Positions 8,618-17,446 of a stretch of DNA of 38,959 nt are shown piece by piece. The notes below the pieces were generated by a model, which did no database searches, was not told where the DNA came from, and was given only the letters and a program-made list of their open reading frames with translations. The stretch comes from Eisenbergiella porci (lineage in GTDB: Bacteria; Bacillota; Clostridia; Lachnospirales; Lachnospiraceae). The stretch is from the NCBI RefSeq assembly GCF_009696275.1, contig NZ_VUMI01000051.1, positions 1-38,959 of the forward strand, read 5' to 3'. Positions within the stretch are counted from its first letter, which is position 1. Each line of letters begins with the position of its first letter. Made by a program: the position numbers and the translations under genes.

Positions 8618-11398
8618 ATGAGTAAGATATTAATTGGCGTTCCCCTTGAGGGATTTGCACAGCTTTGCCGCGAGGCGGCGGCCCAGGGAGCGGTCCTGCT
8701 GAAAAATGAGGACCATACACTGCCGGTTACCGATGGTGAATACGTATCCGTTTTCGGCAGAATCCAGAAGGACTATTACCGGAGCGGCACAGGATCAGGA
8801 GGCGCGGTAAATGTACCCTATGCCACGAACCTGCTGGACAGCCTGCGCCAGTGTGACAATTTGAAGATAAATGAGGAACTGGCGGGCATTTATGAACAAT
8901 GGATCCAGGAAAATCCTTTTGATGACGGAGGCGGAGGCTGGACAGCGGAGCCCTGGAGTCAGAAGGAAATGCCGGTAACAGAGGAGCTTGTAAAAAAAGC
9001 TGCCGGAAAATCCGACAAAGCGCTGGTAGTCCTGGGCAGGACAGCTGGCGAAGGCAAGGACTATGAGGATACGGAAGGCGGCTACCGCCTGGACGCCGCG
9101 GAAAAAGAACTGCTCGCCATGGTGACCAGACATTTTAAAAAGACCGCCGTCATTCTCAACGTAACCTGTGTCATTGACATGAGTTTTCTGGAGGAAGCCT
9201 GTGAAAATCCGGTCACAGCCATTCTTTATGTATGGCACGGCGGACAGGAGGGCGGGAATGCAGCCGCCGATGTGATTTCCGGCAGAGTTACCCCCAGCGG
9301 AAAGCTGGCGGATACCATTTGTTACAGCCTGGCGGATTACCCTTCCACAGCCAATCACGGCGGAGAGCTTGAAAACATTTACCAGGAAGATATTTACGTA
9401 GGCTACCGCTATTTTGAAACCTTTGCGCCGGACCGTGTCCGCTATCCTTTCGGCTTCGGGCTTTCTTATACCGATTTTTCCGTGATGCTGCAGGAAGCGC
9501 ATGTAAAAAACGGAAATATGACCGTGAAAGCCAATGTAAAAAATACGGGCAGCCGTTATTCCGGCCGGGAAGTGGTACAGGTTTACTTCAGCGCTCCCCA
9601 GGGAAAGCTGGGACGTCCCGCCAGGGAACTGGCGGCATTTGCCAAGACGGGACTGCTGGCTCCGGGAGAAGAGGAGGAGCTGCTTCTTACATTCCCCATC
9701 GCGTCCATGGCGGCCTATGATGACGGCGGTTATACCGGAAACAAAGCCTGCTATGTGCTGGAAGAAGGCTGCTACCGGATTTATGTCGGCACCAGCGTCC
9801 GCGACGTGGCGCCGGTTATGGTAGACGGCGCGGAAGGCTATGAGGTTACCGGACTTACGGTAACACAACGCCTGGAAGAGGCCTGCGCTCCTGAAAAAGA
9901 ATTTATCCGCCTGAAACCGGGAGCATGTCAGGGCGGCATCTATGAAAAAACAGGACAAAAAGTACCTACGGCAACCGTTTCCCTGGCAGAACGCATCCGT
10001 GCCAATATGCCTCCCACGCTTACCAGAACCGGCAGCCGGGGAATTCAGCTTAAGGACGTACTGGATAAAGCGGAGTCCATGGAAGCCTTCATTGCCCAGC
10101 TGACACCCGAGGAGCTGGCAACACTGGTACGCGGGGAAGGAATGTGCAGCCCCAGGGTAACGCCCGGCGTGGCCTCCTGCTTCGGCGGCCTGAGCAATTC
10201 TCTGCGTGAAACCTATGGAATCCCGATTGCCGCCGCTGCGGACGGACCCTCCGGTATCCGTATGGATGTGGGCGCGCAGGCAACTCAGGTGCCTATCGGA
10301 ACACTGCTTGCCTGTACCTTTGACACAAAGCTGGTGGAAGAACTCTATGTAATGGAAGGGAAAGAGCTTCTGCGCAACGAGATCGACACCCTCCTGGGGC
10401 CTGGCATCAATATTCACCGCAATCCGCTCAACGGCCGGAACTTTGAGTATTTTTCAGAGGATCCCCTTCTTACGGGAAAAATGGCGGCAGCCAATATCCG
10501 CGGCATTATGCGCGGCGGTTCCAACGCCACCATGAAGCACTACGCCTGCAACAGCCAGGAAAAGGAACGGAGCAAGGTAAATGCTGTGGTTTCAGAAAGA
10601 GCGCTGCGTGAAATTTATCTGAAGGCCTTTGAAATTGCTGTCAGGGAAGGCGGAGCCAATTCTGTGATGACCTCATACAATCCGGTTAACGGTCACTGGA
10701 GCGCCTCCAATTACGATCTGAACACCACAATCCTCCGTAAAGAATGGGGCTTTGAGGGGATTGTAATGACCGACTGGTGGTCAACGATGAACGACTGCAT
10801 CCTCGGAGGAGCGGAAAGCAGGGAAAATACGGCTGCCATGGTGCGTTCCCAGAACGATCTGTACATGGTTGTGGACAATCTGGCTGCGGAAAATAATCCC
10901 ATGGGTGACAACACCCTGAAAGCCCTGAGAAAAGGCGAATTGACGCTGGGTGAGCTTCAGCGCTGCGCGGCAAATATCTGCCGCTTCCTGATGAAGACTC
11001 CCGTCATGGAAAGAGCCCTGCTTCCTGAGGAAGAACCCGAACTGATTCCGGCATGTACAGAAAATGACGAAGCTTCCGGAAAAGCCGCGCTTCTGAAGGA
11101 TTCCTGCAGGCTTGCCACCCCCATGAACGAGCATGTCCTGTTTGCCGTGGAAGAATCCGGCGTATATCACGTACGGATACAGATGAAGACGGATAATCCG
11201 GATTTCCGTGCACAGTCTGCCTGCAATGCCAGCCTGAACGGCGTCCGTTTCATGACGCCTCAGCTCAACGGCACGAACGGTGTTTCTATTGTCCGGGAAA
11301 TGGGAGACGTAAGCCTGGAAAAAGGATATTATGATCTGTGCCTGACACCTACCAAGATGCCGGGAATTACTGTAGAGTGGTTTGAGTTCTACAAATAA
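8618..11398 (+). CDS. Glycoside hydrolase family 3 with permuted domain order
   Basis: A 926-residue intracellular enzyme (no signal peptide) of the beta-glucosidase/xylosidase family. The order is reversed against typical GH3: the GH3 C-terminal alpha/beta sandwich comes first (about 15-250, QGAVLLKNEDHTLP through PSGKLADTI), then a fibronectin-III-like domain (about 300-400, REVVQVYFSAP and RELAAFAKT), and only then the catalytic barrel (about 475-790). The barrel holds the substrate-binding MKHYACNSQE and the nucleophile Asp719 in VMTDWW. Residues about 800-926 look like a beta-rich appendage. The permuted order is known from Ruminococcus albus and Butyrivibrio beta-glucosidases. The substrate cannot be decided from sequence; oligosaccharides or glycosides taken up by the cell are likely. 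It appears to be its own transcription unit with a following terminator. Confidence 0.92.
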   Translation: MSKILIGVPLEGFAQLCREAAAQGAVLLKNEDHTLPVTDGEYVSVFGRIQKDYYRSGTGSGGAVNVPYATNLLDSLRQCDNLKINEELAGIYEQWIQENPFDDGGGGWTAEPWSQKEMPVTEELVKKAAGKSDKALVVLGRTAGEGKDYEDTEGGYRLDAAEKELLAMVTRHFKKTAVILNVTCVIDMSFLEEACENPVTAILYVWHGGQEGGNAAADVISGRVTPSGKLADTICYSLADYPSTANHGGELENIYQEDIYVGYRYFETFAPDRVRYPFGFGLSYTDFSVMLQEAHVKNGNMTVKANVKNTGSRYSGREVVQVYFSAPQGKLGRPARELAAFAKTGLLAPGEEEELLLTFPIASMAAYDDGGYTGNKACYVLEEGCYRIYVGTSVRDVAPVMVDGAEGYEVTGLTVTQRLEEACAPEKEFIRLKPGACQGGIYEKTGQKVPTATVSLAERIRANMPPTLTRTGSRGIQLKDVLDKAESMEAFIAQLTPEELATLVRGEGMCSPRVTPGVASCFGGLSNSLRETYGIPIAAAADGPSGIRMDVGAQATQVPIGTLLACTFDTKLVEELYVMEGKELLRNEIDTLLGPGINIHRNPLNGRNFEYFSEDPLLTGKMAAANIRGIMRGGSNATMKHYACNSQEKERSKVNAVVSERALREIYLKAFEIAVREGGANSVMTSYNPVNGHWSASNYDLNTTILRKEWGFEGIVMTDWWSTMNDCILGGAESRENTAAMVRSQNDLYMVVDNLAAENNPMGDNTLKALRKGELTLGELQRCAANICRFLMKTPVMERALLPEEEPELIPACTENDEASGKAALLKDSCRLATPMNEHVLFAVEESGVYHVRIQMKTDNPDFRAQSACNASLNGVRFMTPQLNGTNGVSIVREMGDVSLEKGYYDLCLTPTKMPGITVEWFEFYK

Positions 11399-11414
11399 CG
11401 GATCCGAAGGACTG

Positions 11415-11452
11415 AATACGGCGGCGTGTACCTGACGCTGCCGTATTTTTTT
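11415..11452 (+). terminator. Intrinsic terminator after the GH3 gene
   Basis: AATACGGCGGCG (11415-11426) pairs with CGCTGCCGTATT (11436-11447) with one G-T pair, followed by a run of T. It lies 17 bases after the GH3 stop codon. Confidence 0.8.
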
Positions 11453-11516
11453 CTGGGCAATCCCCCTGGATATGATAGACTGTCAAAGAGTAATCAGAAT
11501 CACATGGAGAAAAACA

Positions 11517-12878
11517 ATGCAGACCAGAGATATGACTTCCGGCCCGCCGGCCCGGCTGATACTTCAGTTCGCCCTTCCTTTGATGCTGGGAAACGTATTT
11601 CAACAGTTTTATACCTTTGTAGACACCATGGTGGTGGGACAGGCGCTGGGAGTCGGCGCCCTTGTCGCACTGGGAGCTTCGGAATGGCTGATCTTCCTTA
11701 TGTTCGGGCTTGTACAGGGAGTGGTACAGGGCTTTTCTGTTGTAATAGCCCAACGTTTTGGGGCAAATGATGAAGAGGGCATGAAAAAAGCGGTGTCAGG
11801 TGCCATGTTTCTGTCATTGGGGATGGCGGCTGCGTTTACTGTACTGGGGCAGCTGATGCTCAGGCCTGTTCTAGTGCTGCTGCATACACCTGAGGAAATC
11901 ATGGGACTGTCTCTTGACTACCTGAGGATTCTTTATGGAAGCCTGCCGGTAGCCTTTGCCTATAATCTTCTCGCTGCCATACTACGTGCGGTGGGAAACA
12001 GCAAAACACCACTGCAGGCGATGACCATTTCCTCCTTCTGCAATATAGTGCTGGACATCCTATTTGTATTTGGATTTCATTTGGGAATCCCTGGTGCAGC
12101 CTTTGCAACGGTGCTGTCTCAGGTCCTTGCGGCCCTCTTTTGCTTTATAAAGCTGCAGGGAAGCGGTCTGCTCTCCGGAGAGCAAAGCCTGCTTTCCCTG
12201 AAGCAGGAAACATGCCGGCCTGACCGCACTATGCTGAAGGAACAGCTGAAACTGGGACTTCCCATGGGGCTTCAGAATATGATAACGGCATTGGGCGGAT
12301 TAATTGTCCAGTCAGTTATCAATGGCTTTGGTGTTGTTTTCATCGCAGGCTATACGGCTGCCAATAAGCTGTACGGGCTGCTGGAGATTGCGGCCTCCTC
12401 CTACGGATATGCCATGTCCACTTATGCGGGACAGAATCTGGGAGCCGCCAGATTTGACAGAATCGGCAGGGGGCTTAAGGCAGCCGGCATCATCGGGACG
12501 GCGACAGCGCTTATTATGTCGGCAGTTATGATCCTTTTCGGCAGGCCGGTTCTTGGCTGTTTCCTGACCGGGGACGGAGCGGCGGCAGAGGCGGCGATGG
12601 AAATCGGATATCACTTTCTTCAGGTGCTGGCCCTGTTTTTCCCTCTACTTTACATTTTATATATAATCCGTTCCTGTATCCAGGGGCTGGGAAATTCGGT
12701 GCTGCCTATGGTATCCAGCATTGCCCAGCTGGTGATGCGTACCGGCTGCGCCCTGCTGCTGCCGCCGCTGATCGGGCAGTCGGGAGTTTTTTATGGAGAG
12801 GTCTGTGCCTGGATAGGAGCTGATTTAATTCTGGCATGCAGCTATTTTTACTGGATGGAACGGCTGCGCAGGCTGTGA
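11517..12878 (+). CDS. MATE-family multidrug/Na+ antiporter
   Basis: A 453-residue membrane protein of the MATE (DinF/NorM-like) superfamily, exporting drugs or metabolites using Na+ or H+. The opening TSGPPARLILQFALPLMLGNVFQQFYTFVDTMVVGQ is cut here to its key parts: the S-G-P-x-x-x-L-I-x-F-A-L-P-L block and D-T-M-V-V-G are the family's first-helix signature. About twelve hydrophobic helices follow, and the second half repeats the pattern (LKLGLPMGLQNMITALGG). I start at ATG 11517, preceded by GGAG; an upstream ATG at 11472 has no ribosome site and no homology. The gene follows the GH3 terminator and is probably transcribed alone. The substrate is unknown. Confidence 0.93.
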   Translation: MQTRDMTSGPPARLILQFALPLMLGNVFQQFYTFVDTMVVGQALGVGALVALGASEWLIFLMFGLVQGVVQGFSVVIAQRFGANDEEGMKKAVSGAMFLSLGMAAAFTVLGQLMLRPVLVLLHTPEEIMGLSLDYLRILYGSLPVAFAYNLLAAILRAVGNSKTPLQAMTISSFCNIVLDILFVFGFHLGIPGAAFATVLSQVLAALFCFIKLQGSGLLSGEQSLLSLKQETCRPDRTMLKEQLKLGLPMGLQNMITALGGLIVQSVINGFGVVFIAGYTAANKLYGLLEIAASSYGYAMSTYAGQNLGAARFDRIGRGLKAAGIIGTATALIMSAVMILFGRPVLGCFLTGDGAAAEAAMEIGYHFLQVLALFFPLLYILYIIRSCIQGLGNSVLPMVSSIAQLVMRTGCALLLPPLIGQSGVFYGEVCAWIGADLILACSYFYWMERLRRL

Positions 12879-12978
12879 AGCGATATGGAAAAAAACCACA
12901 GAATAAACATATGGAAGAAGCGGTAACTGTTCCATTGCCTGAACCGTTATAGTGAACCATTACAGGAAGCAAACATCC

Positions 12979-13050
12979 AAGCAAACGATGTAGCATATGC
13001 TATGACTTGGGAGCGGAAGCAAACGATGAAGCAAACGTTATGATTTGGGT
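12979..13050 (+). repeat. Two imperfect 38-bp tandem repeats
   Basis: AAGCAAACGATG begins at 12979 and again at 13017, and the similarity continues through TATGA and TTGGG in each unit (period 38 bp). A third partial unit (GAAGCAAACATCC) precedes at about 12966. The array sits in the gap between the MATE gene and the adenine methylase. Function unknown; it is too short for a CRISPR array. Confidence 0.55.
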
Positions 13051-13155
13051 TGTTATTTTTCCGGCTTTCTTCTATAATAAAAAGGCGCGCAAACGGCAGC
13101 TGCCCGGAACGCGCCGGAAAACAGAAGGTACGCAGGAGAAGCGAAGGAATACAGC

Positions 13156-13983
13156 ATGAATATATCACCCATCGCGCCGTTCATCAAATGGGCGGGCGGT
13201 AAACGGCAGCTGCTGCCGCAGATCAGCGCAAGGCTGCCAGAAAATTATCATACCTATTATGAACCTTTTGTAGGGGGAGGAGCGGTTTTGTTCGCTCTTT
13301 GCCCTGAACGTGCTGTCATTAACGATATCAACGGTTCTCTTGTGAATTTATACAGACAGATTAAGCTAAGCCCTGAAGCCATAATTGATGCGGTGGAACA
13401 GCTGGACGGGGAAGCGGAGACGGACCGGAAGGTTTTTTATTACGCAAAGAGGGCCGCATATAATGAAAAAATGATGAAGGGTCAATATGATGTGGAGCTT
13501 GCCGCCCTGTTTCTCTATATAAACAAACACTGCTTTAACGGCCTTTACCGTGTCAATGAAAAAGGACTGTTCAACGTCCCCTTCAATAACAGCAAGGCGA
13601 AATCCTGCAGCCCGGAAAATATACGGGAGGTTTCAGAATACCTGCAGAATGTTACGATTTTACAGGGAGATTTTGAGGAGTCCTGCAGGGATGCAGAGCA
13701 GGGGGATTTTGTGTTCTTTGACAGTCCCTATGCGCCGCTGAATCCATCCTCCTTTGAATCCTATACCAAGGAAGGTTTTGACGTGGAGAGCCATGAAAGG
13801 CTGGCCCGGCTGTTCCGTGAGCTTACGGAAAGAGGCTGCAGCTGCATGCTGACGAATCACAACACGGTTTTTATCAATGAATTGTACGAGGGATTTACAA
13901 AGGAAGTGGTACAGGTGAAACGCAACATCAACTCCGATGCAAGCAAACGTGTGGGAGAAGAGATTATTATAACAAACTATTAG
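13156..13983 (+). CDS. DpnM-like DNA adenine methyltransferase (Dam family, alpha class)
   Basis: A 275-residue N6-adenine methyltransferase of the D12 class, like Dam and M1.DpnII, which methylate GATC. PFIKWAGGKRQLLPQI is the N-terminal signature, EPFVGGGAVLF the SAM-binding motif I, and the catalytic motif reads D-S-P-Y (from Asp189) instead of the usual D-P-P-Y. The KHCFNGLYRVN block is typical of the target-recognition region. The start follows GAAGGA. The gene is nine bases upstream of a second methyltransferase, the arrangement of the dpnM-dpnA pair of DpnII systems, but no endonuclease gene follows. The GATC specificity is inferred from family. Confidence 0.88.
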   Translation: MNISPIAPFIKWAGGKRQLLPQISARLPENYHTYYEPFVGGGAVLFALCPERAVINDINGSLVNLYRQIKLSPEAIIDAVEQLDGEAETDRKVFYYAKRAAYNEKMMKGQYDVELAALFLYINKHCFNGLYRVNEKGLFNVPFNNSKAKSCSPENIREVSEYLQNVTILQGDFEESCRDAEQGDFVFFDSPYAPLNPSSFESYTKEGFDVESHERLARLFRELTERGCSCMLTNHNTVFINELYEGFTKEVVQVKRNINSDASKRVGEEIIITNY

Positions 13984-13992
13984 GACAGGTAC

Positions 13993-14802
13993 ATGGAAAA
14001 ATTACTGCATACCAGGCAAAAGCCATATTATGAAACAGAAAATGAACAGCTCTATCTGGGAGACAGCTTCCGGCTGCTGCTGAAAATGGAACCGGAAAGC
14101 GTGGATATGATTTTTGCTGATCCCCCGTATTTTTTAAGCAACGACGGTGTTACCTGTCAGGGCGGGAAAATGGTTTCGGTGAATAAGGGGGAATGGGATC
14201 AGGGAATGGACTGCGGCTCCAAGCATGCCTTTAACCGCAGGTGGCTGCGCCTGTGCAAAAAGGTGCTGAAGCCGGACGGTACCATCTGGATTTCAGGAAC
14301 GCTCCATAATATCTATTCCATCGGCATGGCCCTGGAGCAGGAGGGTTATAAAATCATCAACAACATCACCTGGCAGAAAACCAATCCGCCGCCGAATCTG
14401 GCCTGCCGCTGCTTCACTCATTCCACGGAAACCATTCTCTGGGCGCAGAAGGCGGATCGGAAATCCCATCACCTTTTCAATTATGAGCTGATGAAGGAGG
14501 TAAACGGCGGCAAGCAGATGAAGGATGTCTGGACCGGGAGCCTGACCAAATCCACGGAAAAAAAAGAAGGAAAGCATCCCACCCAGAAGCCTGAATACCT
14601 GCTTGAAAGAATTGTGCTCGCATCCACGGCGGAAGGAATGCTTGTTATGGATCCCTTCTGCGGCTCCGGAACCACAGGAGTGGCAGCCAAAAGGCTGGGC
14701 AGAAAATTCATCGGGCTGGAGATGAGGGAGGAGTACCTGGAAATCAGCAGGAGGCGTTTGGAGAAAACTGATGCAACCTCAGGAGCAGACGGCGCCATTT
14801 GA
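13993..14802 (+). CDS. DpnA-like DNA adenine methyltransferase (beta class)
   Basis: A 269-residue methyltransferase with the order of motifs of the beta class: catalytic D-P-P-Y at residues 43-46 (FADPPYFLS) near the N-terminus and the SAM-binding MDPFCGSGTTGVAA near the C-terminus, plus the HPTQKPEYLLERI block. The stretch with GGKMVSVNKGEWD resembles M2.DpnII (DpnA), which can methylate single-stranded GATC and protects incoming DNA during transformation. It is co-directional with and nine bases after the DpnM-like gene. No DpnII endonuclease or recognisable remnant follows; the next 500 bases hold a terminator and gene fragments. Confidence 0.88.
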   Translation: MEKLLHTRQKPYYETENEQLYLGDSFRLLLKMEPESVDMIFADPPYFLSNDGVTCQGGKMVSVNKGEWDQGMDCGSKHAFNRRWLRLCKKVLKPDGTIWISGTLHNIYSIGMALEQEGYKIINNITWQKTNPPPNLACRCFTHSTETILWAQKADRKSHHLFNYELMKEVNGGKQMKDVWTGSLTKSTEKKEGKHPTQKPEYLLERIVLASTAEGMLVMDPFCGSGTTGVAAKRLGRKFIGLEMREEYLEISRRRLEKTDATSGADGAI

Positions 14803-14961
14803 GGCACATAATATCCAGCCAGTGATTCCAGCAGAAAATCGTTCATGGATAATCGCTCATGGAAGATTGCTCATCGAAATTCTCCCATCGAAATCCATTA
14901 CACTGGTATTATGTAGCTGTTCGGTTCTATCACAACTACAAAAATATATCTTATTACAGCT

Positions 14962-14996
14962 GCCGGCATTCCATTTCAGGAGAGCCGGCAATTTTT
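14962..14996 (+). terminator. Terminator downstream of the methyltransferase pair
   Basis: GCCGGC (14962-14967) and GCCGGC (14984-14989) form a 6-bp stem with a 16-base loop, followed by AATTTTT. It lies 160 bases after the second methyltransferase. The rest of 14803-15090 holds no gene I recognise. Confidence 0.55.
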
Positions 14997-15093
14997 ATGC
15001 TGGTACGGCATATAAGCTACAGGCATTCCCAACCAGGGCTTCTGCCGCTGCTTCTTCTCCTGTGGGTTAGCTGCGGTCATCATATATGCTTAA

Positions 15094-15306
15094 TTCCGCA
15101 GAAAAATTGTTGAAGAAAGCCTTGGTATCCAGAAAAGGATTTATGCCCAGTTTTCCTGGAATAAAAAGCAGAGTATGGATGACTGCTTTGATGAAGAACC
15201 GCATGTGGGAATTTACAGGGCGCTGCAGGATAAAGGCCTGGATAAGGCGCTGGAACTGTTGCGGAGAGACATTTCGTCCTCACTGGAAAATCGGATGCCG
15301 GGCTGA
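15094..15306 (+). pseudogene. Possible GntR-family (FCD domain) C-terminal fragment
   Basis: An open frame of about 70 codons with no start codon: it opens directly after a stop and ends at TGA 15304-15306. Its last part, HVGIYRALQDKGLDKALELLRRDI with alternating helical pattern, resembles the last two helices of the FCD effector-binding domain of GntR regulators. The DNA-binding part is absent. The assignment rests on a short stretch and is tentative. It directly precedes remnants of an arabinofuranosidase gene, so a lost sugar-utilisation locus is plausible. Confidence 0.35.
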
Positions 15307-15333
15307 CGCACACAGCAGGAAGGAGAGAATTTT

Positions 15334-15884
15334 ATGAAGGTATTTCTGAATCCCGACCGTGAAATAGGCCGGCACTGGAGTATCGGCAACGAGAATTACG
15401 GTTTCTGGGAAATCGGTGCGAAAACAGCTTCCGAATGGGGAAGGCTTGTAAAAGAAGCTGCAAAAATGATCAAGCATGTAGATCCCACTACAGAACTGAC
15501 GGCAGCGGCTTTGACTGATATTCACTGGAATATTGAGCTTCTTGAAAACTGCGGTGAATTTCTGGACTGGATTTCTATTCATGAATACTGGGACGGTATC
15601 CATCAGACGAACGATTATGCCAACTATGAACAGGTAATGGCTTACACGGACCGGCTGCGGCTGTGAATAAGGAACCGGAAGAATCGCTTACGTTATCTTT
15701 GAATTTTCATTCTGCCAAAGGAAACGTGAAGCTGTTTACCATCAGCGGAAACAGTACGGAATCCTACAATGATATGGGGCACGAAGAGGTACGGATTGAA
15801 GAATCAGAGGCCGGAGCGTTCAGAATGGGAATGGAGATTGCCTTGAAAGCGCATTCCGTAAATGTGATTTGGATTGAAGAATAA
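15334..15884 (+). pseudogene. GH51 alpha-L-arabinofuranosidase remnant (two pieces)
   Basis: The first piece (15334-15666, 110 codons) matches the middle of GH51 enzymes: HWSIGNENYGFWEIG contains the acid/base Glu in the G-N-E motif, followed by KTASEWGRLVKEAAKMIK, VDPT and LDWISIHEYWD. The second piece, in another frame (about 15654-15884), matches the C-terminal beta-sandwich (VNKEPEESLTLSLNF, SYNDMGHEEVRI, ALKAHSVNVIWIE). Roughly 200 residues between them, including the nucleophile Glu, and the first 150 or so residues are missing. The enzyme would remove arabinose from arabinans or arabinoxylan; this copy cannot be active. Confidence 0.8.
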
Positions 15885-15897
15885 ATGGATTGTCAGT

Positions 15898-15933
15898 ACA
15901 GGCCGGCAGCAGAGATGCGCCGGCCTGTGCCTT
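15898..15933. terminator. Bidirectional terminator between the GH51 remnant and the aminotransferase
   Basis: ACAGGCCGGC (15898-15907) pairs perfectly with GCCGGCCTGT (15919-15928); CTTTT follows on the plus strand. Convergent genes end on both sides (15884 plus, 15942 minus), so it probably serves both. Confidence 0.7.
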
Positions 15934-15941
15934 TTAGGGAC

Positions 15942-17144
15942 TCAGCCTTTGTTAAATACATACTTATCCAGCCGATCCATAGCTTCCACAACAAGAGAAT
16001 GCGGAACTGCAAGATTTATACGGATTGCATAAGGCCTGTGAAAGGGCCGCCCGTCCTGCCAGATAACGCCGACGCTGATACCCGCTCTGATAAGCTCATC
16101 CATGGATTTATGATGCTCTTCACACCATTTTTCACAATCCAGATATAACATATAGGTTCCCTGCGGCCTGGCGAGTTCGACTCCTTTAAAGTGTTCACAT
16201 ATATAACGGTAAGCATAATCCACATTATTGGTCAGTACCTGGCGCAGCTCGTCCACCCATTCATAGCCCTCCGGCTGGTAGGCTCCGATGAGGGCGTACA
16301 TGGAGAGTACATTCATGCTGTTGTAATGAGACAGCTCCGATTGCTTTTTGACCCGATCGCGCAGGTATGGATTATAAATAATATGGTAGGAACCGATCAG
16401 TCCGGCAAGGTTGAAGGTTTTGGAAGGAGCATATACAGCAATGGTTCTGTTTCTTGCATCCTCGGATACAGATTGTGTTGGAATGTGCTGATATCCCTCC
16501 AGGGTCAAATCAGACCATATTTCATCAGATACGACAACGCAGTTATTTCTGGCATAAACGTCCATTGCCTTTTCGATTTCCTCGCGGGTCCAGACACGTC
16601 CGCAGGGATTATGGGGAGAGCAGAATACGGCAAAGTGGATATGATACTGCTTCAGCTTTTTATCCATGTCTTCATAATCCATACGCCAGATGCCTTCTTC
16701 ATCACGGACGAGGTCACTGTGGATGATTTTGCGGCCGTTGCTTTCCAGGGCGCCGGTAAAGCCGACATATGTGGGCGCATGGAGCAGCACTGCTTCACCG
16801 GGAGCCGTAAATGCCTGTGCGGCTGCACAAACGCAGCCAAGGACGCCGTTTTCATAGCCAATAGCGTCTTTTGTAAGGCCTTCCACGCCATTTCTTTTGT
16901 TTTGCCATTCTATAATTCTTTCATAATATTCTTCTCTTGGATCAAAATAACCGAAGGCAGGGTGCTTTGTACGCTCAATAATTGCATCCTGGATGGTGGG
17001 GACTGTGGCATAATTCATATCGGCCACCCACATGGGGATTTTGGAAAAGCCCTCCTGTACTTTGGCATCCGGGAACGGAATAATGTCTACGGCGATAGAA
17101 TCTTTCCCCTGCCTGTCAATAATTGAAGTAAAATCGTATTTCAT
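15942..17144 (-). CDS. MalY/PatB-type PLP aminotransferase / cystathionine beta-lyase
   Basis: A 400-residue fold-type I PLP enzyme of the MalY/PatB subfamily, which cleaves cystathionine or cysteine-like C-S bonds or transaminates. The opening D-R-x-G-x-x-S and P-M-W-V-A-D-M-N are subfamily signatures; CSPHNPCGRVW, the YAPSKTFNLAGL stretch with the Schiff-base lysine, and IRINLA with the carboxylate-binding arginine follow in order. I chose the ATG at 17144, after AGGAG, over an upstream ATG at 17273 whose 43 extra residues lie in the repeat region. A role in methionine or cysteine metabolism fits the sulfur-related operon that diverges on the other side, but the link is only positional. Confidence 0.92.
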   Translation of the reverse strand: MKYDFTSIIDRQGKDSIAVDIIPFPDAKVQEGFSKIPMWVADMNYATVPTIQDAIIERTKHPAFGYFDPREEYYERIIEWQNKRNGVEGLTKDAIGYENGVLGCVCAAAQAFTAPGEAVLLHAPTYVGFTGALESNGRKIIHSDLVRDEEGIWRMDYEDMDKKLKQYHIHFAVFCSPHNPCGRVWTREEIEKAMDVYARNNCVVVSDEIWSDLTLEGYQHIPTQSVSEDARNRTIAVYAPSKTFNLAGLIGSYHIIYNPYLRDRVKKQSELSHYNSMNVLSMYALIGAYQPEGYEWVDELRQVLTNNVDYAYRYICEHFKGVELARPQGTYMLYLDCEKWCEEHHKSMDELIRAGISVGVIWQDGRPFHRPYAIRINLAVPHSLVVEAMDRLDKYVFNKG

Positions 17145-17248
17145 TTTCTTTTTCTCCTGTCGTACAATTTTGTAATTTAAAACTCCTAACGTTAGTTTAC
17201 TATTCCGGACAGCCTTATTCAACATCCAATTTAAATAAGATGCAGAAA

Positions 17249-17393
17249 GAGTGAACAGTAACCTGCTGTTCACTCAGTACTGTGCATTTACTGCACAGTA
17301 CGTAAGAAAGTGATTCAAGAGTGCATAAATCCCATCGCCGCAGGCGATTTTTAATGGATTTATGCAGTTACTGGTCACGGAGTGAACAGTAAC
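17249..17393 (+). repeat. Composite palindromic repeat element with terminal direct repeats
   Basis: A 14-bp direct repeat, GAGTGAACAGTAAC, bounds the element at 17249-17262 and 17380-17393. Inside are three hairpins: GAGTGAACAG/CTGTTCACTC (17249-17275), GTACTGTGCA/TGCACAGTAC (17277-17301) and TGCATAAATCC/GGATTTATGCA (17322-17366), the last with an inner ATCGCC/GGCGAT stem. No coding frame. The design suggests a REP-like or MITE-like dispersed element. The remaining bases of 17145-17568 hold the promoter of the next gene and nothing else I recognise. Confidence 0.7.
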
Positions 17394-17446
17394 AACAGCA
17401 AGGATTATTGATAAAAAATTATTATGAATACCAATAAATATATTAT

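Noticed and set aside
8795-10417. A 540-codon open frame on the minus strand inside the GH3 gene
   Set aside because: It is antisense to a gene with clear GH3 domains and has no recognisable motif; its length is a by-product of codon bias.
12979-13050. CRISPR array
   Set aside because: Only two full units, directly adjacent with no spacers, and no cas genes in the window.
16191-17126. A 311-codon plus-strand frame opposite the MalY/PatB gene
   Set aside because: Antisense shadow of a well-supported PLP enzyme; no motif or ribosome site.
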